From CAYHPY01 sp964358485 (GTDB lineage Bacteria > Elusimicrobiota > Elusimicrobia > UBA1565 > UBA9628), in assembly GCA_964358485.1 (NCBI GenBank), contig CAYHPY010000004.1, positions 1 to 64,000 on the forward strand: 64,000 nt of DNA, given 5' to 3'. Under the pieces are notes generated by a model that worked only from the letters and a program-made list of their open reading frames with translations, was not told where the DNA came from and did no database searches. This document shows positions 32,131 through 40,238 of the stretch, piece after piece. The position numbers and the translations under genes are program-made. Within the stretch, counting starts at the first letter, position 1, and each line of letters opens with the position of its first letter.

Positions 32131-33668
32131 CGCCCCGCCCCCGCGAGCCTTTTGTGTTCGAGGATCGCGGCGCGGGCTTGGTCCATCCACGCCCGGGTGT
32201 CCCATTTCCCCAGCCGGCCGTCCAGGGCCCGGGCCAGGTCATGGATGAAGATCCCTTGGGCCCGTCCGTCGCCGAAAACGCGTTTGGCGGCCTCCAAGGT
32301 CCGCCTTCGAAGCGCCGCGGGACCGGAGGGATCCCGCTGGTGCAGGGGCCAATCCACGATGTCTCCGACCATGAGCTGGGCGTCGCCCCGGCGGACATAG
32401 GAGCCCCAATCCTTGAGGATCATCCGGAACTGGTCTTCATCGGCCTCGTACATCATCAGGGCGTCAATGTCGACCCCGGCGTCGTTGAACATCACCGGAT
32501 CCTGCCCGTGGTGCCAGCCCTTGTCCCAGGTCAAGGTAAACGCCCAGAGGGGCTTGGCGCCGACCTCGGCCTTGATATTCCGGATGATCCGGCCCACCGC
32601 GTGGGCCCGCCACCATTGCCAGGCGTCGACGAACGGCAGGTCGCGCCTCATCCCTTTTTTTCGGGCGAAGTAAACCATCTTTTCCGAAACGCTCAAGCGG
32701 CCCCAATCCGGGGGCGGGGAGACTCCGGGCATTTCGGCGTAAAAATCCTCCGCCAGTTCGCAGCCGCCCAGGGCGTTGCGGATGTAGTCGAGCCCCACGA
32801 AATCCACCTCCGGAATCCGGGCGAAGCGCTTGAGCAGAGCCGCGACGTCCCGGATTCGATTTTCATCGCGCAGGGAAATCGCCCGCGTTTTCTCGGGGAC
32901 GCCCTCGGAGACCTCCACGGCGTATTCATACCTGGCCAACCGGCGGGCCGAGGAGGCGGTCAAATAGGCCTTGGCGTAAACTCCGAACTGGAGCCCGCGG
33001 CGCCGGCACTCCCGGCCCATTTCCGGGATGACGGCGAAATTGGTGGAGACCCAAACCTCGTCGGCCCCCTCTCCCGGGGTTTCTCCGGCCAGAATCCAAA
33101 AGGCGTCGGCCCCCGCGTACTCCACCCAATCCAGGAGCCCCTTCCAATCCTTGAGCGTCCCGTCCGGAGATCGCACCTTCATCTCACGGAAGGAGGCCAT
33201 GCTTTCCCATGTGAGGACCGCATAGCCCTCCGGGATGGGGATCGGACGCCGGCGGCCGATTCGGAATTTCCCGGCCGTCACCCGGCTCCCCAGCTCCCCG
33301 CCGCCGACGAGCTCCAGGGCGTACTCCCCGGCCGGGGCGTTCCAGGGGCATGGCCAACCGCCCCGGAAGGAGCCCGACCCCGCGTCCAATCGCAGGGGCG
33401 CCTCGATCAAGCCGCCGATGGTCTCGACCCGCCGCCCGTTGTAGAGCACCGCCGCGCGGGGAGGCCGGGCTTTCCAGCGTGACACGAGGGCGGGATCGCG
33501 AGCGCGAAGCTCGAAAGAAACGATTTCGTCGTGGAGAAATTCGGCCTTCGAGGCCGAGAGGCTTGCCCCGCCCATCCAACTCCGCCAGGCCGAGCGCCCC
33601 CCGAAGACGACGCCGTAGAAGAGCGCCAGTCCAAGAAGGAATTTTCTTCCGCGGCCGTCGCTTTTCAT
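32127..33668 (-). CDS. Putative glycosyl hydrolase-like TIM-barrel protein
   Basis: 513 residues. N-terminal membrane helix (FLLGLALFYGVVFGG), then a beta-sandwich-like segment (40-140), then a long alpha/beta region with TIM-barrel features: VWVSTNFAVIPEMGRECRRR, VDFVGLDYIR, PLWAFTLTWDKGW, DIDALMMYEAD. The acids in VDFVGLDYIR and DALMMYEADED could be catalytic. Resembles GH10-like proteins of unknown substrate; I cannot assign a family firmly. First gene of a three-gene minus-strand unit with M28 and the SAM-fold protein. Confidence 0.7.
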   Translation of the reverse strand: MKSDGRGRKFLLGLALFYGVVFGGRSAWRSWMGGASLSASKAEFLHDEIVSFELRARDPALVSRWKARPPRAAVLYNGRRVETIGGLIEAPLRLDAGSGSFRGGWPCPWNAPAGEYALELVGGGELGSRVTAGKFRIGRRRPIPIPEGYAVLTWESMASFREMKVRSPDGTLKDWKGLLDWVEYAGADAFWILAGETPGEGADEVWVSTNFAVIPEMGRECRRRGLQFGVYAKAYLTASSARRLARYEYAVEVSEGVPEKTRAISLRDENRIRDVAALLKRFARIPEVDFVGLDYIRNALGGCELAEDFYAEMPGVSPPPDWGRLSVSEKMVYFARKKGMRRDLPFVDAWQWWRAHAVGRIIRNIKAEVGAKPLWAFTLTWDKGWHHGQDPVMFNDAGVDIDALMMYEADEDQFRMILKDWGSYVRRGDAQLMVGDIVDWPLHQRDPSGPAALRRRTLEAAKRVFGDGRAQGIFIHDLARALDGRLGKWDTRAWMDQARAAILEHKRLAGAGR

Positions 33669-33698
33669 GCTCTAGGCATCCATAATACAATATCGTCG

Positions 33699-34964
33699 AT
33701 GAGGCGGCTTCCGCTGTATCTCACCTTCAACGCGGCCCTGGCCGCGGCGGTGGCCTGCGTGATCCTGGCGGCCTTCCGCTCCGGCTCCTCCGAACAGGCG
33801 AACCACACGACCCTGCTGGACCAGGCCCTGACCTCGACCATAGAGGATTGGGCCAATCGCGGCGTTCCGCCCGAGGAACGGCTCCTGACGATCCTCGTCC
33901 GGGAGCCCCTGACCGATAGCGGCCTTCTGGAGACCTCGCCGCGGCCCGGCGTGGCGGGCCTGCTGCTTCGGGCCGTCTTGCGGGACGGGCTAGGGTCCGA
34001 GGCCGGCGCCGAAACCCTTTCCGCGGCCCTGGCCAAGGGAACGCGCCCCTTTCTGGACTGGAAGGCGGAGTCCATCCTTTGGAATTCGGCTGAAAAAACC
34101 CGGACGGCCGCCCTGGCCGGACATTTGACGCGCGCCCATCAGGCGGGGGCACGGATCACCGTCGTCTCCCAAGGGCACGGGGCGGAAATCGCCCTGGAGG
34201 CCCTCGCCTCCGTCCGGGGGCGGGCCTCCGCCGAAAAATTGCTCATTCTCGGCCGCGGGCGAAGCTCCCTCCAAAAAAACCCCGGGATTCGCGCCTACCT
34301 CGAGCGCCCGGCCAACGTCCGGGAGACGATCTGCGTGTGGGCTCAAGGTCTGGCCCCGATGCCGGGCAAGCGCCTGGCCGGAAGCGTCCAATTGGAACTG
34401 CTCCCCCAATCCGGACTTTGGACCCGCCTCTCCGGGAACGCGCTCCTGATCCGGGAGGAGGGCTCGAGCGCTTTTTCCGAGGAAGACATGCTCCGAGCCT
34501 TGGCCGACCTCGGCCGCTCCGACCGATCCATGGAAGAAGCGCTCCTCTTGTCCGGCGCCCTGCCCCCCAACGCCACCGGCGCCTGGAAAGGGCTCTATCA
34601 TTATCCGCCCCTTCGCAAGGACGGCACGCCCTACAACAAAGCCCCGGTGCCATTCTCGGCGAAGCTCACCCAGGTGGGGGAGCGCCTGGAGGGAAATATC
34701 TCCGAACCGCAAACATTCGGACCCATCCCGGCGGCAGTCCTGAAATCCTACCTGGTCAACGGCCTGGTGGACCGGGCGGGCAACGTCCGCTTCATCAAGA
34801 AGTACGACGGCTCGGGCGGGGTCGAGCACGCGGTCACCTATAAAGGAACCCTGGCCCGGGACGGCAAAAGGATGGAGGGAACCTGGCTCCTCCTCAACGG
34901 CAGCGAAGGGAAGTTCGAACTCGAGAAGTCGTCGGAGCCGGCGGCTACTCGTCCCGGTCCGTGA
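33699..34964 (+). CDS. Membrane-anchored protein of unknown function
   Basis: 421 residues from ATG 33699. One N-terminal helix (LTFNAALAAAVACVILAAF), then an alpha/beta region (50-270) with VVSQGHGAEIALEALASV and LLILGRGRSS that recalls alpha/beta hydrolases but lacks the G-x-S-x-G serine. The last 110 residues look like a small beta-barrel (WKGLYHYPPLRKDGTPYN, KLTQVGERLEGNISEP). TACAAT ends 7 bases before the ATG, suggesting a leaderless message. Its 3' end overlaps the convergent gene by 20 bases. Confidence 0.65.
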   Translation: MRRLPLYLTFNAALAAAVACVILAAFRSGSSEQANHTTLLDQALTSTIEDWANRGVPPEERLLTILVREPLTDSGLLETSPRPGVAGLLLRAVLRDGLGSEAGAETLSAALAKGTRPFLDWKAESILWNSAEKTRTAALAGHLTRAHQAGARITVVSQGHGAEIALEALASVRGRASAEKLLILGRGRSSLQKNPGIRAYLERPANVRETICVWAQGLAPMPGKRLAGSVQLELLPQSGLWTRLSGNALLIREEGSSAFSEEDMLRALADLGRSDRSMEEALLLSGALPPNATGAWKGLYHYPPLRKDGTPYNKAPVPFSAKLTQVGERLEGNISEPQTFGPIPAAVLKSYLVNGLVDRAGNVRFIKKYDGSGGVEHAVTYKGTLARDGKRMEGTWLLLNGSEGKFELEKSSEPAATRPGP

Positions 34965-36009
34965 GCGCGTAAACGGCGAACTGGGGAACCCAGTGGCCGT
35001 AGGCCCCGTAATCGGCCCCGTGCACGGCGTGATCGGCCAGGCCCCGCTTCATGTGCTCTCCGTAGGCGCGGGTGAAGCGCTCCCGAAGCGCCGGGTCGGA
35101 CGCCTTGCGGCCCAGGGCCTTCAAGGCCCAGGCCCGGCTCCAGTTCATCCCGAAATGATGGGCGGTGGGTTTTGGTACCGCCGCCAGGCGGTGGGGAAAA
35201 GGTATTAATCGCTCGACGGGAGCCAATTCCGTCTCCGGGAAATCCCGTTGAGCGATTAATGCATTCACTTGTTCCGTTGTCCCAGCCGTTGTTATGAAGT
35301 AGCTCCATACCCCAAACGGCGAAAAAAACTCGGCGATCGACCGATCATCCCCAAACCCCGGACCCCCTTTTCCCAGAAAGCCTTTTTCCAAATGCCTTTT
35401 CACCGCTTCCTTGCCCGCCTCATTTCCATCGAAAACGAACCAATCATGAAGCCGAGCCAGCGCCCAGGAAGCGTTGAGATACTCCCTGGAATGCGGCGTC
35501 GGGGGGAATTTCTCATAGTAGCCCAACATCGAGGCCGCGGTCTCGCGCGCCAACGGCCGCAGCCGCTCCGGGTCGGACGCGCCCGTCTCCTTGGCCCACC
35601 GGCCATGCTCGGAGGCCAACAGCAAAAACCAGGCCCGGCCATAGGGCATCTCGAAGGCGGGATTCTCCCGGAGCATGGAGGCTTCCTTGGCCACGCTTTG
35701 GGGACTCAGCGAACGGTCCGCCGCCAGGGCCGCCGCGCGCGTTCCCCGCCCGGCCCGGGCGATCCTCAGCAGGGCCCAATGGCCGTGGACCGCCGAATGC
35801 CAGTCATAACAGCCGTGGAAGGCCGCGAATTTCGTGTCCCGGCGGTCGATGTGGGAGGCGATCATGACGGAGAAAGCGTCCAAAGCCTCCTCCGGAGTGG
35901 CCAGGACGGCGGGAGGTTCGACGGGCGAAGGCCGTCGGGCGGGGGAGACGCAGGCCCCCAAGACGCCCGCCGCCGCCAGAACGGCCCCCCGCCGAGCCCA
36001 ATTTTTCAT
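34945..36009 (-). CDS. DUF2891-family lipoprotein
   Basis: 354 residues. Lipoprotein signal with VLGAC lipobox (Cys20). Body is alpha-helical with the DUF2891 hallmarks FHGCYDWHSAVHGHWALLR, PYGRAWFLLLASEH and HHFGMNWSRAWALKAL, an alpha/alpha-barrel type seen in some sugar-active or lyase enzymes; activity is unknown. A stretch at 35204-35260, coding NALIAQRD...VERLIP, is an inverted repeat with low-GC arms unlike the rest of the gene. Confidence 0.82.
   Translation of the reverse strand: MKNWARRGAVLAAAGVLGACVSPARRPSPVEPPAVLATPEEALDAFSVMIASHIDRRDTKFAAFHGCYDWHSAVHGHWALLRIARAGRGTRAAALAADRSLSPQSVAKEASMLRENPAFEMPYGRAWFLLLASEHGRWAKETGASDPERLRPLARETAASMLGYYEKFPPTPHSREYLNASWALARLHDWFVFDGNEAGKEAVKRHLEKGFLGKGGPGFGDDRSIAEFFSPFGVWSYFITTAGTTEQVNALIAQRDFPETELAPVERLIPFPHRLAAVPKPTAHHFGMNWSRAWALKALGRKASDPALRERFTRAYGEHMKRGLADHAVHGADYGAYGHWVPQFAVYALTDRDE
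35204..35260. repeat. 18-bp-arm inverted repeat inside a coding sequence
   Basis: Arms 35204-35221 (ATTAATCGCTCGACGGGA) and 35243-35260 pair at 17 of 18 positions, the odd one a possible G-U. The 21-base loop has a short inner pairing. It is in frame within the DUF2891 lipoprotein gene, and its arms are much more AT-rich than surrounding codons. Confidence 0.75.
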
Positions 36010-36104
36010 CCCGCGATGATACGAAATTTTTTCGAATGAATTTGATATACTCCGGGCTGCCCGCGATTGCGGCGAACCTGATTATAGGAAGGGAGACAGG
36101 CGAA

Positions 36105-36338
36105 ATGGTGACCGGATTGGTGTTGGTGCGGCTGATGTCGGGAAAGGAAAAGGTAGCCTTGAGCCGGATCAAGGAAGTCCCCGGAGTGGCGCACGTGACG
36201 GCCGTCTTCGGGCGCTGGGATCTGGTTTTGGACATCGAGACCGACGATCTGGCCACGCTCTCCAACGTCGTGGTTCGGGGAATCCGCTCGGTCCCGGGGG
36301 TTCTCTCCACCGAGAGCCTCGTGACGACCGCGATTTAA
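36105..36338 (+). CDS. Stand-alone Lrp/AsnC ligand-binding (RAM) domain protein
   Basis: 77 residues from ATG 36105, with GGGAG upstream. It consists only of the alpha/beta RAM sensor domain of Lrp-type regulators (VTGLVLVRLMSGKEKVAL, VPGVAHVTAVFGRWDLVL), without a DNA-binding part. Such proteins bind amino acids as oligomers. It lies 9 bases before oppD, so a role in sensing amino acids for the peptide-uptake operon is reasonable but unproven. Confidence 0.85.
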   Translation: MVTGLVLVRLMSGKEKVALSRIKEVPGVAHVTAVFGRWDLVLDIETDDLATLSNVVVRGIRSVPGVLSTESLVTTAI

Positions 36339-36347
36339 GCGTCCCCG

Positions 36348-37352
36348 GTGCAACCAGTCCTTTCGATCCGGGGCCTTCGAACCCACTTCAAGACCGAAGC
36401 CGGCGTCGTCCGCGCCGTGGATGGGGTCACCTATGACCTTCTGCCCGGAAAAACCCTGGCCGTTGTCGGCGAGTCCGGCTCCGGCAAGAGCGTCCACGCG
36501 CTTTCCATCCTCCGCCTGCTTCCGATGCCGCCGGCGGAGATCGTCTCCGGAGAGATCCTATTTCAGGGCCGCGACCTCCTCAAGATGGGCCCCGAGGAGC
36601 TCCGCAAGATCCGGGGCAACCGAATCGCCATGATCTTCCAGGAGCCGATGACCTCGCTCAACCCCGTCCTCAAGGTGGGCGAGCAGATCGCGGAATCCCT
36701 GATCTGCCACCAAGGGGTCTCCTTCGAGCACGCGATGAAGAAAGCCATCGAGTTGCTTAAGAAAGTGGGCATTCCCCATCCCGAGGAGCGGGTCCAGGAT
36801 TACCCCCACCAGTTCTCGGGCGGGATGCGCCAGCGAGCGATGATCGCCATCGCCCTGGCCTGCAAGCCGGACATCCTGATCGCCGACGAACCGACCACCG
36901 CCCTGGACGTCACCATTCAGGCCCAGATCCTGGAACTGATGAAGGAGCTTCAAAAGGAATACCGGATGGCCATCATCCTCATCACCCACAACATCGGCGT
37001 GGTGGCGGAGATGGCCGACGACGTGGCCGTCATGTACGCGGGACGCCAGGTCGAATTCGGCCCCGTGGGGGAAATCTTCAAGAACCCCCTGCACCCCTAC
37101 ACCCAGGGCCTGCTCAATTCAGTGCCTTCCATCTACACCCGCAAGGAACGCCTGGAGGCCATCCCCGGCCAGCCGCCGGAGCTCAGCGCCGAGTTCAAGA
37201 ACTGCCCGTTCGTGGTCCGCTGCGCCTGCGCCGAGGAGCGCTGCAGGACCCAGGACCCGCCCCAATTCCACCTCGGGGGACGAATGTCCAATTGCTGGCG
37301 GCAGGAAGCCGACTGGAAGCAGACCTCCCACCGGTACGGAGACTCGAAGTGA
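36348..37352 (+). CDS. oppD: Peptide ABC transporter ATP-binding protein OppD/DppD
   Basis: 334 residues from GTG 36348. Walker A GESGSGKS, Q-loop FQEPMTSLNP, signature FSGGMRQR, Walker B ILIADEPTTALD and the switch His in ITHN are complete. The C-terminal oligopeptide-type extension has the Cys cluster (NCPFVVRCACAEERC) that can bind an Fe-S cluster in this family. Works with OppF, OppB and OppC encoded downstream. Confidence 0.95.
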   Translation: MQPVLSIRGLRTHFKTEAGVVRAVDGVTYDLLPGKTLAVVGESGSGKSVHALSILRLLPMPPAEIVSGEILFQGRDLLKMGPEELRKIRGNRIAMIFQEPMTSLNPVLKVGEQIAESLICHQGVSFEHAMKKAIELLKKVGIPHPEERVQDYPHQFSGGMRQRAMIAIALACKPDILIADEPTTALDVTIQAQILELMKELQKEYRMAIILITHNIGVVAEMADDVAVMYAGRQVEFGPVGEIFKNPLHPYTQGLLNSVPSIYTRKERLEAIPGQPPELSAEFKNCPFVVRCACAEERCRTQDPPQFHLGGRMSNCWRQEADWKQTSHRYGDSK

Positions 37353-38365
37353 CCCCGCTGCTCGAAGTCAAGGACCTCAAGAAGCACTTCTCCTCGCGCA
37401 AGGGGCTTTTCGGGGAGGTCGGCACCGTCAAGGCCGTCGACGGCATCAGCTTTTCGGTGTTCCCCAAGGAGAGCTTCGCGGTGGTGGGGGAGTCGGGCTG
37501 CGGAAAAACCACTTTGGGGAAATTGATCCTGGCCCTGGAGCGGCCCACGGGGGGACAGGTGATTTTCCAGGGCAAGGACCTCCACACCATTTCGGCGGGT
37601 TCTCTGCGCGCCCTGCGCAAGGACATCCAGGTCATTTTTCAGGACCCCTTCTCCAGCCTCAACCCCCGCATGACGGTCGAAGACATCCTGAGCGAGCCCT
37701 TCGAGATCCACGGCCTGCTCCCGAATTCCGCCGACCGCCACAAGAAGCTTCTGCGACTCCTGAGCGTCGTCGGCCTGGCCAAATCCCATCTCAAGCGCCA
37801 TCCCCACGAATTTTCCGGCGGCCAGCGCCAACGGGTGGGCATCGCGCGGGCCCTGGCCTTGGACCCAAAGCTCATCGTCGCCGACGAGCCGGTGTCGGCC
37901 CTGGACGTCTCGATCCAGGCCCAGATCCTGAACCTGCTCAAGGACCTTCAAAAGGAGTTGAGCCTCACCTACCTTTTCATCTCCCACGACTTCTCCGTGG
38001 TGCGCCACCTCTGCAACCGGATCGCGGTCATGTACCTGGGACGGATGGTGGAGCTGTCCGAATCGGAAATCCTCTTCAAGGACCCGCAGCACCCCTACAC
38101 CGAGGCCCTGCTCTCGGCGGTCCCGGTTCCCGACCCCGCCATCGAAAAGCGCCGCCAGCGCGTGCTTTTGACCGGCGACGTCCCCAGCCCGCTGGATCCT
38201 CCCTCCGGCTGCCGCTTCCATCCCCGCTGCCGCTACGCGCTCCCCGCGTGCGGTTCAGACGTCCCGCCCCTGGCCGAGCTCAAGGATCGTCCCGGACATT
38301 TCGCCGCCTGCCCCGTCGCCCCGTTCGGCCGCCAACGGAGCAAATGCGCCCTCGTGGAGCTATAA
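37349..38365 (+). CDS. oppF: Peptide ABC transporter ATP-binding protein OppF/DppF
   Basis: 338 residues from GTG 37349, coupled to oppD (GTGA). Walker A GESGCGKT, FQDPFSSLNPRM, signature FSGGQRQR, Walker B LIVADEPVSALD, His switch in FISHD. C-terminal Cys motif GCRFHPRCRYALPAC is typical. Second ATPase of the peptide importer. Confidence 0.95.
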   Translation: MTPLLEVKDLKKHFSSRKGLFGEVGTVKAVDGISFSVFPKESFAVVGESGCGKTTLGKLILALERPTGGQVIFQGKDLHTISAGSLRALRKDIQVIFQDPFSSLNPRMTVEDILSEPFEIHGLLPNSADRHKKLLRLLSVVGLAKSHLKRHPHEFSGGQRQRVGIARALALDPKLIVADEPVSALDVSIQAQILNLLKDLQKELSLTYLFISHDFSVVRHLCNRIAVMYLGRMVELSESEILFKDPQHPYTEALLSAVPVPDPAIEKRRQRVLLTGDVPSPLDPPSGCRFHPRCRYALPACGSDVPPLAELKDRPGHFAACPVAPFGRQRSKCALVEL

Positions 38366-38366
38366 C

Positions 38367-40238
38367 ATGAAACCCGCCCCGGCCGAACCCGCCAAGAAAG
38401 CCTTCCAGCCCTTCATCCCGGCGGATCAATCCCCGACCGAAATGACCTGGCGCGGAATGATCATCGGCCTGCTGATCGCCGTCGTCTTCGGCGCCGGCAA
38501 CGCCTACCTGGGCCTCAAGGTGGGGATGACGATATCCGCGTCCATCCCCGCGGCCGTGATCTCGATGGCGATCCTCCGGTCCATGAAGGGTTCTTCGATC
38601 CTGGAGAACAACATCGTCCAGACCGTGGGCTCCTCCGGCGAATCCCTGGCGGCCGGCGTCATCTTCACGATCCCGGCCCTCTTTTTCCTCGGAGACCACC
38701 CGTCCTCCCTGAAAATATTCTGGATCTCGTCTTTGGGCGGCCTTCTGGGAGTCCTCTTCATGATTCCCCTGCGCCGGTATCTCATCGTCCAAGAGCACGA
38801 AACCCTTCCCTTTCCCGAGGGGAAGGCCTGCGCGGAGATTCTCATCGCCGGAGAGGAAGGCGGCTCCAAGGCCCGCCTCGTGGTCTGGGGCGGAGCGGTG
38901 GGGGCGGCCTTCAAGTTCCTCATGAGCGGCGCCCACGCCTGGGTCGACACCGCCAGCTGGACCCTGACCCGCCTGCAGGGCACGGTCGTCAGCCTGGAGG
39001 CCACGCCGTCCTTGCTGGGCGTGGGCTTCATCATCGGGCCCCGCATCGCGGCCATGATGCTCTCCGGCGCGGCCCTGGGCTGGTGGGTCCTCATCCCCCT
39101 GATCAAGATGTTCGGCGAGGGCCTGGCCGCCCCCATTTTCCCGGCCACGGCCCCGATCGGCGAGCTGGCGGCCTCAAAAATCTGGTCCAACTACATCCGC
39201 TACATCGGCGCGGGCGCGGTGGCCACCGGGGGCCTGGTCGGATTGATCAAGTCCATCCCCATCGTCTCGCGCTCCTTTCGCGCGGGCTTGAAAGAGGCCT
39301 TCGGCGGGGTCGGCGCGAAAGTCGCCGCCTTGCGAACCGACGACGATCTCCCCATGAGCTGGGTGGTTTGGGGCTCGGTGGCCATCATCCTGGCCCTCTG
39401 GCTCACACCGGGGATGAACCTCAATTTGATGGCGATCGCCCTGGTGATCGTGATGGGCTTTTTCTTCGTGACGGTCGCCTCCCTGTCGGTCGGATTGGTC
39501 GGCTCGTCCTCCAACCCGGTCTCCGGCATGACCATCACCACCCTGCTGGTCACCTGCCTGGTCTTCGTCGGCTTCGGCTGGACCAGCGAAAGCCACATGC
39601 TCGGCGCCATGATGGTCGGGGCGGTCGTCTGCATCGCCATCTGCATGGCCGGCGACGCCTCCCAGGACCTCAAGACCGGCTACCTCGTCGGGGCGACCCC
39701 CCGCTTGCAGCAGCTCTCCGAAGTTTTGGGCGTGCTCGTGCCCGCGACCGTGATGGGGGGAACGCTCTTCCTCCTTGATAAGGCCTACGGCCTGGGATCG
39801 GACAAGCTCTCGGCCCCGCAGGCGACCTTGATGAGCCTGGTGGTCAAGGGGGTGCTCCACGGGGATCTTCCCTGGCTGTTGGTGATCACCGGAGCGGTGA
39901 TCGGGGCCTGCGTCGAACTGCTGGGCATCGGGTGCCTTCCTTTCGCCATCGGCCTGTACCTGCCGGTCTCCCTGAGCACCCCGATCATGGCCGGGGGCTT
40001 GGTCATGGCGGCGGTCCAGAAATTGGCCGGAGCTCGGGCCGAGGCCGCCAACCAGCGGGGGGTGCTCCTGGCCTCCGGCTTGGTCGCGGGCGACGCGGTG
40101 ATGGGAGTGGTCATCGCCCTGTTGGTGGTGACCGGCCTGGTCAACATCGAGGCCGCGCCGCTGGCCGGATCCGGCGCCGCCCTCGCCGCTTTCCTGGCCG
40201 TCGCCGCCTGGCTCGGGGCCCTGAGCCTCAAGAAATGA
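38367..40238 (+). CDS. OPT-family oligopeptide transporter
   Basis: 623 residues with about 15 membrane helices. Family motifs include GNAYLGLKVGMTISASIPAA at residues 45-65 and ENNIVQTVGSSGESLAAG at residues 80-100. Members move small peptides or metal chelates with protons. Finding it inside an ABC peptide-importer operon, two bases after oppF and coupled to a binding-protein gene, is unusual and suggests two routes for the same type of nutrient. Confidence 0.93.
   Translation: MKPAPAEPAKKAFQPFIPADQSPTEMTWRGMIIGLLIAVVFGAGNAYLGLKVGMTISASIPAAVISMAILRSMKGSSILENNIVQTVGSSGESLAAGVIFTIPALFFLGDHPSSLKIFWISSLGGLLGVLFMIPLRRYLIVQEHETLPFPEGKACAEILIAGEEGGSKARLVVWGGAVGAAFKFLMSGAHAWVDTASWTLTRLQGTVVSLEATPSLLGVGFIIGPRIAAMMLSGAALGWWVLIPLIKMFGEGLAAPIFPATAPIGELAASKIWSNYIRYIGAGAVATGGLVGLIKSIPIVSRSFRAGLKEAFGGVGAKVAALRTDDDLPMSWVVWGSVAIILALWLTPGMNLNLMAIALVIVMGFFFVTVASLSVGLVGSSSNPVSGMTITTLLVTCLVFVGFGWTSESHMLGAMMVGAVVCIAICMAGDASQDLKTGYLVGATPRLQQLSEVLGVLVPATVMGGTLFLLDKAYGLGSDKLSAPQATLMSLVVKGVLHGDLPWLLVITGAVIGACVELLGIGCLPFAIGLYLPVSLSTPIMAGGLVMAAVQKLAGARAEAANQRGVLLASGLVAGDAVMGVVIALLVVTGLVNIEAAPLAGSGAALAAFLAVAAWLGALSLKK

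Noticed and set aside
34150..34200. Alpha/beta-hydrolase (lipase) call for the protein at 33699
   Set aside because: The QGHGAE segment resembles a nucleophile elbow, but the serine is missing and no catalytic triad can be placed.
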